Of a stretch of 64,000 nt of DNA, positions 45,185-53,861 are shown piece after piece. The stretch is from Dehalococcoidales bacterium. GTDB taxonomy: Bacteria > Chloroflexota > Dehalococcoidia > Dehalococcoidales > UBA5760. The DNA lies in the NCBI GenBank assembly GCA_028716225.1, contig JAQUQE010000004.1, positions 1-64,000 on the forward strand, read 5' to 3'. How positions within the stretch are numbered: the stretch's first letter is position 1; each line of letters starts with the position of its first letter. The position numbers and the translations under genes are program-made. The notes under the pieces were generated by a model. The model did not search any database and had not been told where the DNA came from. It worked only from the letters and a program-made list of their open reading frames with translations.

Positions 45185-47392
45185 CTAACCCCTTCGGCCA
45201 GGAGTATGTCTGGCAGGCCCGTCGGGCCTGTCCCGGCGGGCCGTAAACTGCTTCCTGGGTGGCCTTTCCGCAGACCTGGCTTCTCCTGACTCTCTCCCTG
45301 ATTCCCGCGGTGAGTCTTCAAATACAGCCCGGCGTGACAGATTGATTCTACCCATACGGTCGATCTCGGTCACCTTAACCGTAATCTCATCACCCACCTT
45401 GACCACGTCCTCGACATTAGCCACGCGGTAGTCGGCCAATTCACTGATGTGGACCAGTCCCTCTTTACCGGGGAGGACCTCGACAAAGGCGCCGAAGTTC
45501 ATCAGGCGCATCACCTTGCCGGTATAGATGGCACCAACCTCGACTTCCTTGGTCAAATTCTCGATCATCTCGATAGCCTTCTGGGCCGCTTCCTTATCCG
45601 ATGATCCGATAAGTACAGTACCATCATCCTCAATGTCAATGGTCACCTTGGTCTCATCAGTAATGGCTCTGATTGTCTTCCCCTTGGGGCCGATGACAGT
45701 ACCAATCTTTTCCGTATCGACCTTCATTTTGTAGATTCTGGGTGCGTAAGGGCTGACCTCAGACCTGCTGGTGCTAATAGTCTGCTGCATGACACCCAGG
45801 ATAAAAAGGCGGGCCTCGCGGGCCTGATGCAGCGCCTCCTTAAGAATATCCACGCTTATACCCTTCACCTTGATATCCAGTTGGAGAGCAGTTACACCTT
45901 CGACGGTACCGGCAACCTTAAAGTCCATATCGCCGCAAGCATCTTCAATACCTTCGATATCGGTTAGAATGGCATGATTGCCCTGACCGTCGGTAACCAC
46001 GCCCATGGCTATCCCGGCTACCGCCCTCTTTATCGGTATCCCGGCATCCATCAGGGACAGGCTCGAAGCGCAAACGCTGGCCATAGAAGTACTGCCGTTA
46101 GAACTCAAGACCTCTGATACCAGGCGAATGGTATAGGGGAAGTCCTCGCTATCGGGAAGTATCGGCAAAAGGGCCCTTTCTGCCAGAGCACCGTGTCCAA
46201 TCTCACGCCGTCCGGGCGAACTCAAACGCTTGACTTCACCAACGGAGAAGGGAGTAAAGTTATAGTGGTGCATAAAGCGTTTTGTCTCCTCGATACCGAG
46301 CCCGTCAATCCGCTGCTCCTGTCTGGTAGAACCCAGAGTAGTGATGGTCAGCACCTGCGTCTGACCCCGGGTAAATAACGCCGAGCCGTGGGTGCGAGGT
46401 AAAATACCCAGTTCACAGCTCAAGGGGCGCACCTCGTTCAGACTGCGACCGCTGATACGCTGTCCTTTATTGAGAATATTGGCCCTGATTTCAGACTTGA
46501 GCTTTGCTTCAAAGACAGGGCCAATTTCTTCTTCCGGAAACGATTCCGCAAGACGTTCGATACTCCCCTTCTTCATCTCATCAAGCATCTGGTTACGCTT
46601 AACCTTGTCCGGTTCAGTTAAAGCCCGGCCCAGGCTATCGCCGAAAGACTCCGATAGTGCTGACTCCAGTTCCCGGGCCGCCAGGGCAGCAGGAACCTCC
46701 AGCTTGGGCTTGCCACAGGCCTGCCTTAACTGCTCCTGAAGCTCGATTATAGGCTGGTTAGACTGATGACCGAACTCAATAGCCTGAAGAATAATATCCT
46801 CAGGAACCTCGCTGGCACCCGCTTCTACCATAACCACTGATTCCCGGGTACTGGCGACAACAAGATCAAGCCGGCTGTTATCAAGCTGAGACAGGGTCGG
46901 ATTTAGTACCATCTCATTATCGATATATCCGACGTGGACGGCACTAACCGGACCGGCAAACGGCACCTCTGACATTGACAGCACCGCCGAACCGCCGATG
47001 ACCGCCAGTATATCGGGGTCGTTTTCCTGATCGGCGGAAAGTACGGTGACGATTATCTGAATGTCCCTTCGCCAGTCCTTGGGCAGGAGCGGACGCAGGG
47101 GGCGGTCAGTCAGCCGACAGGCCAGTATCGCCTCCTGACTGGGGCGCCCTTCCCTCCTGATAAAGCCGCCCGGAATCTTACCGGCGGCATATAGCCTTTC
47201 TTCATAATCTATGGTCAGCGGGAGAAAGTCTGTCCCTTCCCGAGGTTCGTCGCTGGTACAGATAGTAACCAGCACCACGGTGTCCCCGTAGCGAACGGTA
47301 ATGGCACCATCGGCCTGCCGGGCAAGCTTCCCGGTTTCAATACTAAGCGTTCTCCCCGCTACTTCACATTGGAAAATTTGTCCGTTTATCAA
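45185..47392 (-). CDS. pnp: Polyribonucleotide nucleotidyltransferase
   Basis: A 735-residue PNPase, a 3'-5' phosphorolytic exoribonuclease. Two RNase PH domains (GDTVVLVTICTSDEPREG; GALAERALLPILPDSEDFPY) flank a helical domain, followed by KH (KIGTVIGPKGKTIRAI) and S1 (GAIYTGKVMRLMNFGAFVEV), and a basic Arg/Gly tail. I set the start at TTG 47392, with GAGGA seven bases upstream. The longer frame starting at 47434 would overlap rpsO and lacks a site. Confidence 0.93.
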   Translation of the reverse strand: MINGQIFQCEVAGRTLSIETGKLARQADGAITVRYGDTVVLVTICTSDEPREGTDFLPLTIDYEERLYAAGKIPGGFIRREGRPSQEAILACRLTDRPLRPLLPKDWRRDIQIIVTVLSADQENDPDILAVIGGSAVLSMSEVPFAGPVSAVHVGYIDNEMVLNPTLSQLDNSRLDLVVASTRESVVMVEAGASEVPEDIILQAIEFGHQSNQPIIELQEQLRQACGKPKLEVPAALAARELESALSESFGDSLGRALTEPDKVKRNQMLDEMKKGSIERLAESFPEEEIGPVFEAKLKSEIRANILNKGQRISGRSLNEVRPLSCELGILPRTHGSALFTRGQTQVLTITTLGSTRQEQRIDGLGIEETKRFMHHYNFTPFSVGEVKRLSSPGRREIGHGALAERALLPILPDSEDFPYTIRLVSEVLSSNGSTSMASVCASSLSLMDAGIPIKRAVAGIAMGVVTDGQGNHAILTDIEGIEDACGDMDFKVAGTVEGVTALQLDIKVKGISVDILKEALHQAREARLFILGVMQQTISTSRSEVSPYAPRIYKMKVDTEKIGTVIGPKGKTIRAITDETKVTIDIEDDGTVLIGSSDKEAAQKAIEMIENLTKEVEVGAIYTGKVMRLMNFGAFVEVLPGKEGLVHISELADYRVANVEDVVKVGDEITVKVTEIDRMGRINLSRRAVFEDSPRESGRESGEARSAERPPRKQFTARRDRPDGPARHTPGRRG

Positions 47393-47408
47393 TTGACTAT
47401 CCTCTTTA

Positions 47409-47672
47409 TTATTTTCGCAGGCCGAGCTGTTCAATCAGGGTCCGGTAGCGGTCTTTATCCTCCCGGCTGAGATAAGCCAGCAGCCTCCTTCTTTGCCCCA
47501 CCAGCTTGAGCAAACCGCGCTGTGTGTGATAATCGTGCCGGTTAGCTGCCATATGCCCGGTCAGCTCGTTTATCCTCTGTGTCAGCAGCGCTATCTGCAC
47601 CTCGGTCGAGCCAGTATCAGCCTCGCTGCGTTTGTAGTTACCGATGATTTCCGCCTTCTTCTCTTTGTACAA
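47409..47672 (-). CDS. rpsO: 30S ribosomal protein S15
   Basis: An 87-residue S15 that binds 16S rRNA helices 20-22. [20 protein letters not shown] and [19 protein letters not shown] are the family signatures. It starts at TTG 47672 with AGGGGG upstream. The rpsO-pnp order is widely conserved. A hairpin directly upstream may be an S15 autoregulatory site. Confidence 0.95.
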   Translation of the reverse strand: MYKEKKAEIIGNYKRSEADTGSTEVQIALLTQRINELTGHMAANRHDYHTQRGLLKLVGQRRRLLAYLSREDKDRYRTLIEQLGLRK

Positions 47673-47689
47673 GCTATGCCCCCTTTTCC

Positions 47690-47715
47690 TTAGAGTAAGG
47701 GCCCACCCACTCTAA
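47690..47715 (-). promoter_or_regulatory. Hairpin in the rpsO leader, candidate S15 site
   Basis: On the minus strand TTAGAGT pairs with ACTCTAA around a G/C-rich 12-nt loop (GGGTGGGCCCTT), ending 18 bases before the rpsO start. The position is right for repressing translation. No match to a known S15 leader class is claimed. Confidence 0.4.
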
Positions 47716-47747
47716 ACTATATTATTTTATTAACTAAAAACGATGAA

Positions 47748-47776
47748 ATTATAGCATAGCCGTTCGTTTATGTAAA
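47748..47776 (-). promoter_or_regulatory. Promoter of rpsO-pnp-dap operon
   Basis: On the minus strand TTTACA (47776-47771), a 17-base spacer, and TATAAT (47753-47748) preceded by TG-C, an extended -10. Leader about 70 nt. Confidence 0.65.
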
Positions 47777-47929
47777 TTTTAGGAAAGATGAGCCGGTTCA
47801 AATAGATGGGTGATAACATCCCCCGTTTCAATACTCTTCAGCCGCTAAACCGGCAGAATTAGCTGGATAGAGGCGGCAATATGTGCTAAGCTGAACTTAA
47901 CCATCCAGATATCAGAGGTCCGCCACGCT

Positions 47930-48223
47930 ATGAACGTCGGTATCTGCAGGATTAGCCTCCGCCTACCGGAAAACAGCTCACTTAAGGGCAAGCGGCAGGT
48001 GGTAAAGTCGATTACCGGCCGGGTGAGCAACCGCTTTAATGTCGCTATAGCTGAGGTCGATAGCCACGACTTGTGGCAATCAATCACCCTGGGAATTTGC
48101 TGCGTCAGCAACAGTAAACAGCACTCTAACGAGACCCTCTCCCGGGTGGTGAACTTTATTATCGAGAGCCGTTTCGAGGTGGAGATGCTTGATTACGAGA
48201 TTGAGCTCATCTCCGTCCTCTAG
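47930..48223 (+). CDS. DUF503 (YlxP-like) family protein
   Basis: A 97-residue protein with ISLRLPENSSLKGKRQVVKSI and FNVAIAEVDSHDLWQSITLG, the DUF503 signature. It is a ferredoxin-like alpha/beta fold. The family is usually found near infB-rbfA, and is implicated in translation; here it lies before a helicase. Function unproven. Confidence 0.85.
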   Translation: MNVGICRISLRLPENSSLKGKRQVVKSITGRVSNRFNVAIAEVDSHDLWQSITLGICCVSNSKQHSNETLSRVVNFIIESRFEVEMLDYEIELISVL

Positions 48224-48268
48224 AAGTTCTATCGTTGCTTCGGTTCTTTTGATTTTGGCAAGGGAATA

Positions 48269-50560
48269 ATGATGGATACAGCCACCTTTCTCAACTATCT
48301 TACTGCCCAACCCGGCTACAGCGGTCAGATTGCTCACGTCGAGCATATTCCGGCCCGCGAGGCAAGATATGCCGAAACGGACAAGCCACTGCCCGATCGT
48401 CTTCATGACTGCCTCGGCAAGCATGGGCTATTGCCGCTATATACTCATCAGGTCGAGACGATAGACCATGCCCGGGAGGGCAGGAATATTATGGTATCAA
48501 CCTCAAGTGCCAGCGGTAAGACCCTGTGTTATAACATTCCCGTAATGGAGAGAATACTGACCGAACGGGCCAGCCGTGCCCTCTATCTCTTTCCAACCAA
48601 GGCGCTGGCTCAGGACCAGCTGCGTAACCTGCGCACAACATACTGCCCCGATTTACTCCGGACGGAGGAACTGGATACCTTTGACGGTGATACACCCCGG
48701 GTAGAGCGGGCCGAGATAAGAAAAAGAGCCCGGATAATACTGACCAACCCTGACATGCTCCACCTCGGTATCCTGCCCAACCACAGATACTGGTCGAGCC
48801 TACTGCGAAACCTCCGCTATGTTGTGATAGATGAAGCCCACAACTACCGCGGCGTTTTCGGCTCCCAGTTAGCCTGTGTGCTGCGCCGCCTGCGCCGTCT
48901 CTGCTGTCTCTATGGCTCGGATCCCCGGTTCATTTGCTGCTCGGCGACGATAGCCAACCCCGTTGAGCACATCGAGAAACTGGTCGGGGTAAACTTCAGC
49001 CTTGTCGACAGTGACGGTTCATCACACGGAGAAAAGGACTTCGTCTTCTGGAATCCTCCCTTGATAGATGAGTCAAAGAGTATACGGCGCAGCGCCAACA
49101 GCGAAGCAACCGAGCTGTTTACCAGCCTGGTGAGCCAGCATATCCGCAGTCTTACCTTCGCCCGTACCCGCCGGCTTACCGAGCTTATCTACGTCTACTC
49201 ACAGCGGCGTCTTGCCCAGAGCAACCGCATCCTGAGTGAGAAAATCAAGCCGTATCGCGCCGGCTATCTCCCCGAAGACCGTCGCCGCATAGAGCAGGAC
49301 CTATTCAACGGTAAACTGCTGGGCGTGGTCGCCACCAATGCGCTCGAACTGGGAATAGACATCGGCGACCTGGAAGCTACCGTACTTACCGGCTACCCGG
49401 GCAGCATCGCCAGCACCTGGCAGCAGGCAGGCCGGAGCGGGCGCGGTGAGAGCAAATCGTTAAGCTTTTTGATTGCTCTGGACAATCCCCTCGACCAGTA
49501 CCTGATGCAACACCCCGGTCAGTTTTTCGGGAAAAACTTTGAGAATGCCATAGTCAACCCGGCCAATCCCTATATTCTAGGGGCCCATCTGCTCTGCGCC
49601 GCCTGGGAGCTGCCGCTCAGTAAGAGTGACGAGCAGTTTTTCGGCACCACATTTAGCCGGGAAAAAGAAATGCTGGAGAGAGATGGCCTGCTCCGCGAGC
49701 GGAGAGGCAGGTGGTACCTCTCCCCGGCCATAAGCTATCCGGCCCAGGGTGTCAACATCCGCTCTACCAGCGGCGAGAGCTTTGCCATTATCGATACCCA
49801 AACGGCTTCCCTGCTGGAGACGGTAGAGTCAAGCGTAGCCTTCTTCCAGATACACCCCGGCGCTATTTACCTTCACCAGGGAGAGTCCTATCTGGTGACC
49901 AGGCTCGACCTCTCCGGGCGTACCGCCTATGCCGAGCCGACCACCGCCGCCTATTACACCCAGACCAAAGAAACTACCGATCTACATATTACCAGGACGA
50001 TCCGCAGCAGAAACTGCGGAAAGGTAAAGGTATTCCTAGGTGAGGTGGAGGTTACCACCACCGTAGTCGGTTTCAAAAAGAAGGCGCAGTTCACCGAGGA
50101 GGTAATCGGCGAAGAAATGCTCGAGCTACCGCCCCAGCGCTTTGCCACGATAGCACTGTGGTTTGACCTGCCTCCAGGGGCCATGGCACGGCTGGAGGAG
50201 GAAGAACTGGACCCGGCTGGTGGACTGCACGCTGTTGAGCACGCTGCGGTCGGCATTTTACCTCTTTTCGCCCTCTGCGACCGTAACGACATCGGCGGTG
50301 TTTCCACCCTGCTTCACCCTGATACCGGCAGAGCCCAGATATTCATCTACGACGCTCACCCCGGCGGCATCGGCATTGCCGAGAAGGGTTTTGACTTAAC
50401 CGGAGAACTGTGGCAAACTACACTGAGGTTAATCAAAGAGTGCCCCTGCCAGGAGGGTTGCCCCAGTTGTATTCAATCACCCAAGTGCGGCAACAATAAC
50501 AAGCCGCTGGACAAGCGTGCCGCAATGGTACTGCTGGACGGACTGATAGCAGAGCGCTAG
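48269..50560 (+). CDS. DEAD/DEAH-box helicase with DUF1998/MrfA-type C-terminus
   Basis: A 763-residue SF2 helicase of the YprA/MrfA group. Motif I is STSSASGKTLCYN, motif II DEAH in VVIDEAHNYRGVFG, motif III CSATIANP. Helicase C then has TNALELGIDIGDLEATV and QQAGRSGRG. The C-terminal zinc site has four cysteines in KECPCQEGCPSCIQSPKCGN. MrfA of Bacillus removes DNA crosslinks with its nuclease partner MrfB; no MrfB is visible here. Confidence 0.9.
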   Translation: MMDTATFLNYLTAQPGYSGQIAHVEHIPAREARYAETDKPLPDRLHDCLGKHGLLPLYTHQVETIDHAREGRNIMVSTSSASGKTLCYNIPVMERILTERASRALYLFPTKALAQDQLRNLRTTYCPDLLRTEELDTFDGDTPRVERAEIRKRARIILTNPDMLHLGILPNHRYWSSLLRNLRYVVIDEAHNYRGVFGSQLACVLRRLRRLCCLYGSDPRFICCSATIANPVEHIEKLVGVNFSLVDSDGSSHGEKDFVFWNPPLIDESKSIRRSANSEATELFTSLVSQHIRSLTFARTRRLTELIYVYSQRRLAQSNRILSEKIKPYRAGYLPEDRRRIEQDLFNGKLLGVVATNALELGIDIGDLEATVLTGYPGSIASTWQQAGRSGRGESKSLSFLIALDNPLDQYLMQHPGQFFGKNFENAIVNPANPYILGAHLLCAAWELPLSKSDEQFFGTTFSREKEMLERDGLLRERRGRWYLSPAISYPAQGVNIRSTSGESFAIIDTQTASLLETVESSVAFFQIHPGAIYLHQGESYLVTRLDLSGRTAYAEPTTAAYYTQTKETTDLHITRTIRSRNCGKVKVFLGEVEVTTTVVGFKKKAQFTEEVIGEEMLELPPQRFATIALWFDLPPGAMARLEEEELDPAGGLHAVEHAAVGILPLFALCDRNDIGGVSTLLHPDTGRAQIFIYDAHPGGIGIAEKGFDLTGELWQTTLRLIKECPCQEGCPSCIQSPKCGNNNKPLDKRAAMVLLDGLIAER

Positions 50561-50627
50561 CAATCGGGATTTACGGTAAAGGGACTAATCAGATAGGATT
50601 ACACATTAAAGGAATAATCTCAGCAGA

Positions 50628-51443
50628 ATGATAAACATCAGCATCGACCCGGTAGCTTTTACCATAGGCACACACGAAGTCAGGTGGTACGGTATCATCG
50701 TCGCCCTGGCGGTAGTTGTGATGATCCTCTGGGCATACAGCCGGATATCTAAGATAAAGGAGACCCTGACTGTACCCCCCGATATTATGCTAGCCCCGAT
50801 CGGCATTGCTTCGGGAATGGCCGGCGCCAAGCTGGTCCATATTATGGAGAGCTGGCAATACTATGTAGAGCACCCGGCGGAGGCATTCAGCGGTGGCGGC
50901 CTGGCGATATACGGCGGCGTCATCGGTGCTACCCTGGGCATCTGGCTTTATCTTCGCTTCAGCAGCCTCGGCAAGGAAAGAATAAGGGATTTTTTCGCCG
51001 TCGCCGACCTGATAGCGCCGGGGATAATACTGACCCAGGCTATCGGCAGGGTGGGGTGCCTGGTAAACGGCTGTTGCTGGGGTAAGCCGGCGGCAGAATG
51101 GGTGCCCTGGAGCGTGGTCTATACCCACCCTAACAGCTATGCCCCGCTCAACATACCCCTCCATCCTACTCAGGCTTACGAAACCATTTTTGCCCTCGTC
51201 TGCTTCGTAATACTGCTCAAGCTCACGGGGCGGCTCAAGCCGGATGGTTCTGTTTTCATGGTCTATTTCATCATGTATTCGGCATGGCGCATCGCTATCG
51301 GATTCCTGCGCGACGCGCATGCTTACTTTGCCTTCAGCTTAAGCCAGGCACAGATAATCTCGATAGTGGTACTTGCGGTAAGCGTATTCATACTCATCTA
51401 CCGCAGGCACCGCTTCAGAAAAACAGAAAAAACCTCCGCCTGA
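50628..51443 (+). CDS. lgt: Prolipoprotein diacylglyceryl transferase
   Basis: A 271-residue integral membrane enzyme that adds diacylglyceryl to the lipobox Cys. About seven helices are seen. The core signature GRVGCLVNGCCWGKP replaces the proteobacterial GRIGNFINGE, a form I know from other phyla. VRWYGIIVALAV and HPTQAYE are conserved. It would act on lipoproteins such as the cyclophilin at 58473. Confidence 0.93.
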   Translation: MINISIDPVAFTIGTHEVRWYGIIVALAVVVMILWAYSRISKIKETLTVPPDIMLAPIGIASGMAGAKLVHIMESWQYYVEHPAEAFSGGGLAIYGGVIGATLGIWLYLRFSSLGKERIRDFFAVADLIAPGIILTQAIGRVGCLVNGCCWGKPAAEWVPWSVVYTHPNSYAPLNIPLHPTQAYETIFALVCFVILLKLTGRLKPDGSVFMVYFIMYSAWRIAIGFLRDAHAYFAFSLSQAQIISIVVLAVSVFILIYRRHRFRKTEKTSA

Positions 51444-51456
51444 AGTATTATGGTCA

Positions 51457-51492
51457 AAAAAAGGGGATACCTTATTTGGTATCCCCTTTTTT
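51457..51492 (+). terminator. Strong intrinsic terminator after lgt
   Basis: A 15-bp perfect stem, from AAAAAAGGGGATACC to GGTATCCCCTTTTTT, with a 6-nt loop. The A/T flanks make it usable on both strands, so it may also serve rpsU transcripts. Confidence 0.85.
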
Positions 51493-51593
51493 CTCTTTGA
51501 CTGACAGCGATTCTGGTATCTTATCTGTTCACCGCTGTCATCGGCACATCGGGTAACAACCCAGCGGAATGCAACGGTTACCCCCCACCGCTT

Positions 51594-51627
51594 AAAGCAA
51601 CTTCCGGGCCAGGCCCGGCATTGCTTT
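51594..51627 (-). terminator. Hairpin at the end of rpsU
   Basis: On the minus strand AAAGCAA/TTGCTTT encloses a GC-rich inner stem CCGGG/CCCGG. It begins inside the rpsU stop codon. There is only a short T-run, so termination strength is uncertain. Confidence 0.45.
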
Positions 51628-51811
51628 ACCTGCCAATTCTCTTACGCTTGGCATTTTTTTTCGCCTTCAGGCGGGCGGCATCTCTCTTGGAGAGAAAATA
51701 ACGGTGGGCCTTCGCCTCACGAAGGATACCACCCATCTGCACCATCCGTTGAAAGCGCCTCAACAATGAGTCCTGGGTCTCGCCTTCACGTACCGATACT
51801 TCTAACGGCAT
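51626..51811 (-). CDS. rpsU: 30S ribosomal protein S21
   Basis: A 61-residue S21 of the small subunit platform. LEVSVREGETQDSLLRRFQR and a basic Lys/Arg tail are typical. ATG start 51811. It follows the zinc-ribbon gene on the same strand by 77 bases. Confidence 0.92.
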   Translation of the reverse strand: MPLEVSVREGETQDSLLRRFQRMVQMGGILREAKAHRYFLSKRDAARLKAKKNAKRKRIGR

Positions 51812-51887
51812 AACACTCCAACACCTTCCCGGAACACAAACTGGCCGGATCTCTCCAACCTGCTTATGCCCTCAGGTTACGATAACT

Positions 51888-52193
51888 TTACTCCCGTACT
51901 TTAGTTTTGCTGTAGCACTCACTGCAGTAGACCGGTCTACCTTCGCGAGGCTCGAACGGGACTTCGGTATCCTTGCCACACTCGGCGCATACCGCAGGGA
52001 ACATCTGGCGCCGAGGCCGGTAACCGTAGTCACTATTCCCATAACGCTCCGCCTTTCTTGCCTGACGACAAGAAGGGCAGCGCTTGGGATCGTTGGTATA
52101 GCCTTTTGAAGCGAAGAATTCTTGTTCCTCGGCGCTGAAGGTAAAGGTGGCACCACAGTCGGAACACTGGATTGACTTGTCCTCAAAGCTCAT
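51888..52193 (-). CDS. Zinc-ribbon protein
   Basis: A 101-residue protein with two zinc ribbons. The first is CSDCGATFTFS ... CPSC, the second CAECGKDTEVPF ... CSEC. This CXXC-containing layout (ECGKDTEVPFEPREGRPVYC) is widespread as small zinc-binding proteins in Chloroflexota and others, without known function. The start is ATG 52193, with GAGGAGG upstream; a 20-codon longer frame lacks a site. It lies before rpsU and may be a small nucleic-acid-binding protein. Confidence 0.82.
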   Translation of the reverse strand: MSFEDKSIQCSDCGATFTFSAEEQEFFASKGYTNDPKRCPSCRQARKAERYGNSDYGYRPRRQMFPAVCAECGKDTEVPFEPREGRPVYCSECYSKTKVRE

Positions 52194-52317
52194 TGGCTGA
52201 CCTCCTCTCTTAGTTAGTTGGCTAGTTCTATGGTCACCCAGAGCTTGAGGCAATACCGAGTAAACACAGCATAGTTCAACAAAATAGGTGATAACCTAGA
52301 CTAAAACCACCGGATGC

Positions 52318-52346
52318 ATTGTACAATAAAAAAAAGTATTTTGCAA
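52318..52346 (-). promoter_or_regulatory. Promoter of the zinc-ribbon/rpsU genes
   Basis: On the minus strand TTGCAA (52346-52341), a 17-base spacer with a T-run, and TACAAT (52323-52318). Leader about 118 nt. Confidence 0.55.
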
Positions 52347-52483
52347 GAAAATCATTCCACTCCCTTATCTTAGCCCCTCCCTGCCAAATCCTTAGAACAA
52401 TCGCTCACTTTAGAAGAACAGGCAAAGCTTGATGACTTCACGATAGATATTCACAGTATTTTATTAACTTTATTAATTCAGCA

Positions 52484-52512
52484 TTGACATATCATCTGAG
52501 ACAACCTATAAT
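52484..52512 (+). promoter_or_regulatory. Consensus promoter of dnaJ-hspR-clpC
   Basis: Perfect TTGACA (52484-52489) and TATAAT (52507-52512) with 17-base spacing, 33 bases before the dnaJ-like ATG. This near-ideal sigma-70 promoter is what one expects of a gene held down by a repressor such as HspR. Confidence 0.8.
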
Positions 52513-52545
52513 ACTACTATCATCCAAACTGTATTCGGGAGAGAT

Positions 52546-53529
52546 ATGGCAGGTAAAGACTACTATCAGACTTTAGGAGTCAAGCGGGATGCCACTGAGA
52601 AGGATATCAAACAGGCCTACCGCAAACTGGCACGCAAGCACCATCCCGATGTTAACCCCGGTGATAAAACGGCGGAGACCAAGTTCAAGGAGATAAATGA
52701 AGCCTTCGAGGTCCTCTCCGACAAGGAGAAAAGAAAGAAATACGACCGGTTCGGCGACCAGTGGCAGTATGCCGATCAGTTTGCCCAGTCAGGATACCGG
52801 ACAACGTCCGAAGGTTTCCAGCAGGGTGGTGCCGGTTTTCACTTTGAAGAAGCTGATCTGGGCAGCATCTTCAATGAACTGTTCCGGGGCAACCGCAGCC
52901 AGACCTACCGCCGCCAGGCCCGGTCGAGGCCAGGCCAGGATATCGACCACCCGGTAGAGGTAACTCTGGAAGAAGCCTATCACGGCTCGACCCGCATCCT
53001 GGGTATCGAGGCCAACGAACCCTGTTCAGGCTGCCAGGGCAGCGGACTGATACAGGGCGTACCCTGCTCGGCATGCCGCGGCTCGGGGGTGGTACCCCAC
53101 TTGAAGCGTCTCGAGGTCAAGATTCCGCCCGGGGTCAGGGACGGGTCACGGGTACGTGTTACCGGTAAAGGAGGACAGGGTTACGGCGGCGCGGCTAATG
53201 GCGACCTTTATCTGGTGATATCGGTAAAACCACATTCACAGTTTCAGCGCAGCGGCGATAACCTGCATGTAGAGGTCGGCGTTCCGCTAACCGTGGTTGT
53301 ACTGGGGGGAGAGATCCAGGTGCCTACCTTAAAGGGCAAGCTGGCACTGAAAATCCCGCCGGAGACTCAGAACGGCAGTACTTTTCGCCTGTCCGGACAG
53401 GGTATGCCCCATCTGGGCAGATTATCCCACGGCGATCTGATGGCCAAGGTAAACGTGATACTACCAACCAAACTATCGAACCGGGAGAAAGAGCTGTTTA
53501 ATCAGCTAAGGGAAATCAGGCCGGATTAA
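52546..53529 (+). CDS. DnaJ-family co-chaperone with reduced zinc finger
   Basis: A 327-residue Hsp40. The J domain covers 1-70 with [14 protein letters not shown] (the HPD loop). A Gly-poor linker follows. The zinc region has only two C-x-x-C-x-G-x-G repeats, CSGCQGSG and CSACRGSG near residues 162-182, versus four in classical DnaJ, so one zinc site. The two beta-barrel substrate domains follow. It is the first gene of the hspR-clpC operon; a DnaJ/CbpA-like role with an Hsp70 located elsewhere is inferred. Confidence 0.9.
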   Translation: MAGKDYYQTLGVKRDATEKDIKQAYRKLARKHHPDVNPGDKTAETKFKEINEAFEVLSDKEKRKKYDRFGDQWQYADQFAQSGYRTTSEGFQQGGAGFHFEEADLGSIFNELFRGNRSQTYRRQARSRPGQDIDHPVEVTLEEAYHGSTRILGIEANEPCSGCQGSGLIQGVPCSACRGSGVVPHLKRLEVKIPPGVRDGSRVRVTGKGGQGYGGAANGDLYLVISVKPHSQFQRSGDNLHVEVGVPLTVVVLGGEIQVPTLKGKLALKIPPETQNGSTFRLSGQGMPHLGRLSHGDLMAKVNVILPTKLSNREKELFNQLREIRPD

Positions 53530-53543
53530 ACGGTGAGGTTATT

Positions 53544-53861
53544 ATGAATTCAGAGGATAACGAACCGCGATACGGAATCAGTATCGCCGCTAAAATGATT
53601 GGCGTTCGAACCCACACGTTGCGTTATTATGAGAGAATTGGCATAATAGAGCCGCACCGGTCCCGTGGCAATATACGCCTCTATTCCAGCAGCGATATCG
53701 CGATAGTGCGTCGGGCGAAGACTCTGATGGACGACCTGGGAGTTAACCTGGCCGGAATAGAGGTTATCCTGAGGATGTTGGAGCAGATGTCCGAGTTGCA
53801 GTCCCGCCTGGAGGATGCAGAGGCAGAACTGAGGAGTTTCCGGGAGGTAGATGGCACATGA
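53544..53861 (+). CDS. hspR: MerR-family heat-shock repressor HspR
   Basis: A 105-residue MerR-type regulator. YGISIAAKMIGVRTHTLRYYER and IIEPHRSRGNIRLYSSSDIA are the winged-helix signature. HspR represses dnaK/dnaJ/clp operons in actinobacteria and others and is released by DnaK on heat shock. Overlaps clpC by 4 bases and lies 14 bases after dnaJ, the typical dnaJ-hspR arrangement. Confidence 0.9.
   Translation: MNSEDNEPRYGISIAAKMIGVRTHTLRYYERIGIIEPHRSRGNIRLYSSSDIAIVRRAKTLMDDLGVNLAGIEVILRMLEQMSELQSRLEDAEAELRSFREVDGT

Larger units (their letters stand above)
52194..52545. other. Divergent promoter region between zinc-ribbon gene and dnaJ
   Basis: A 352-base AT-rich stretch with no gene. It holds two divergent promoters (52318-52346 minus and 52484-52512 plus). 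No HspR operator (HAIR, CTTGAGT-N7-ACTCAAG) was found by eye. Confidence 0.6.

Noticed and set aside
47409-47434. Overlap of pnp with rpsO
   Set aside because: The longer pnp frame lacks a ribosome site; TTG 47392 with GAGGA seven bases upstream removes the overlap.
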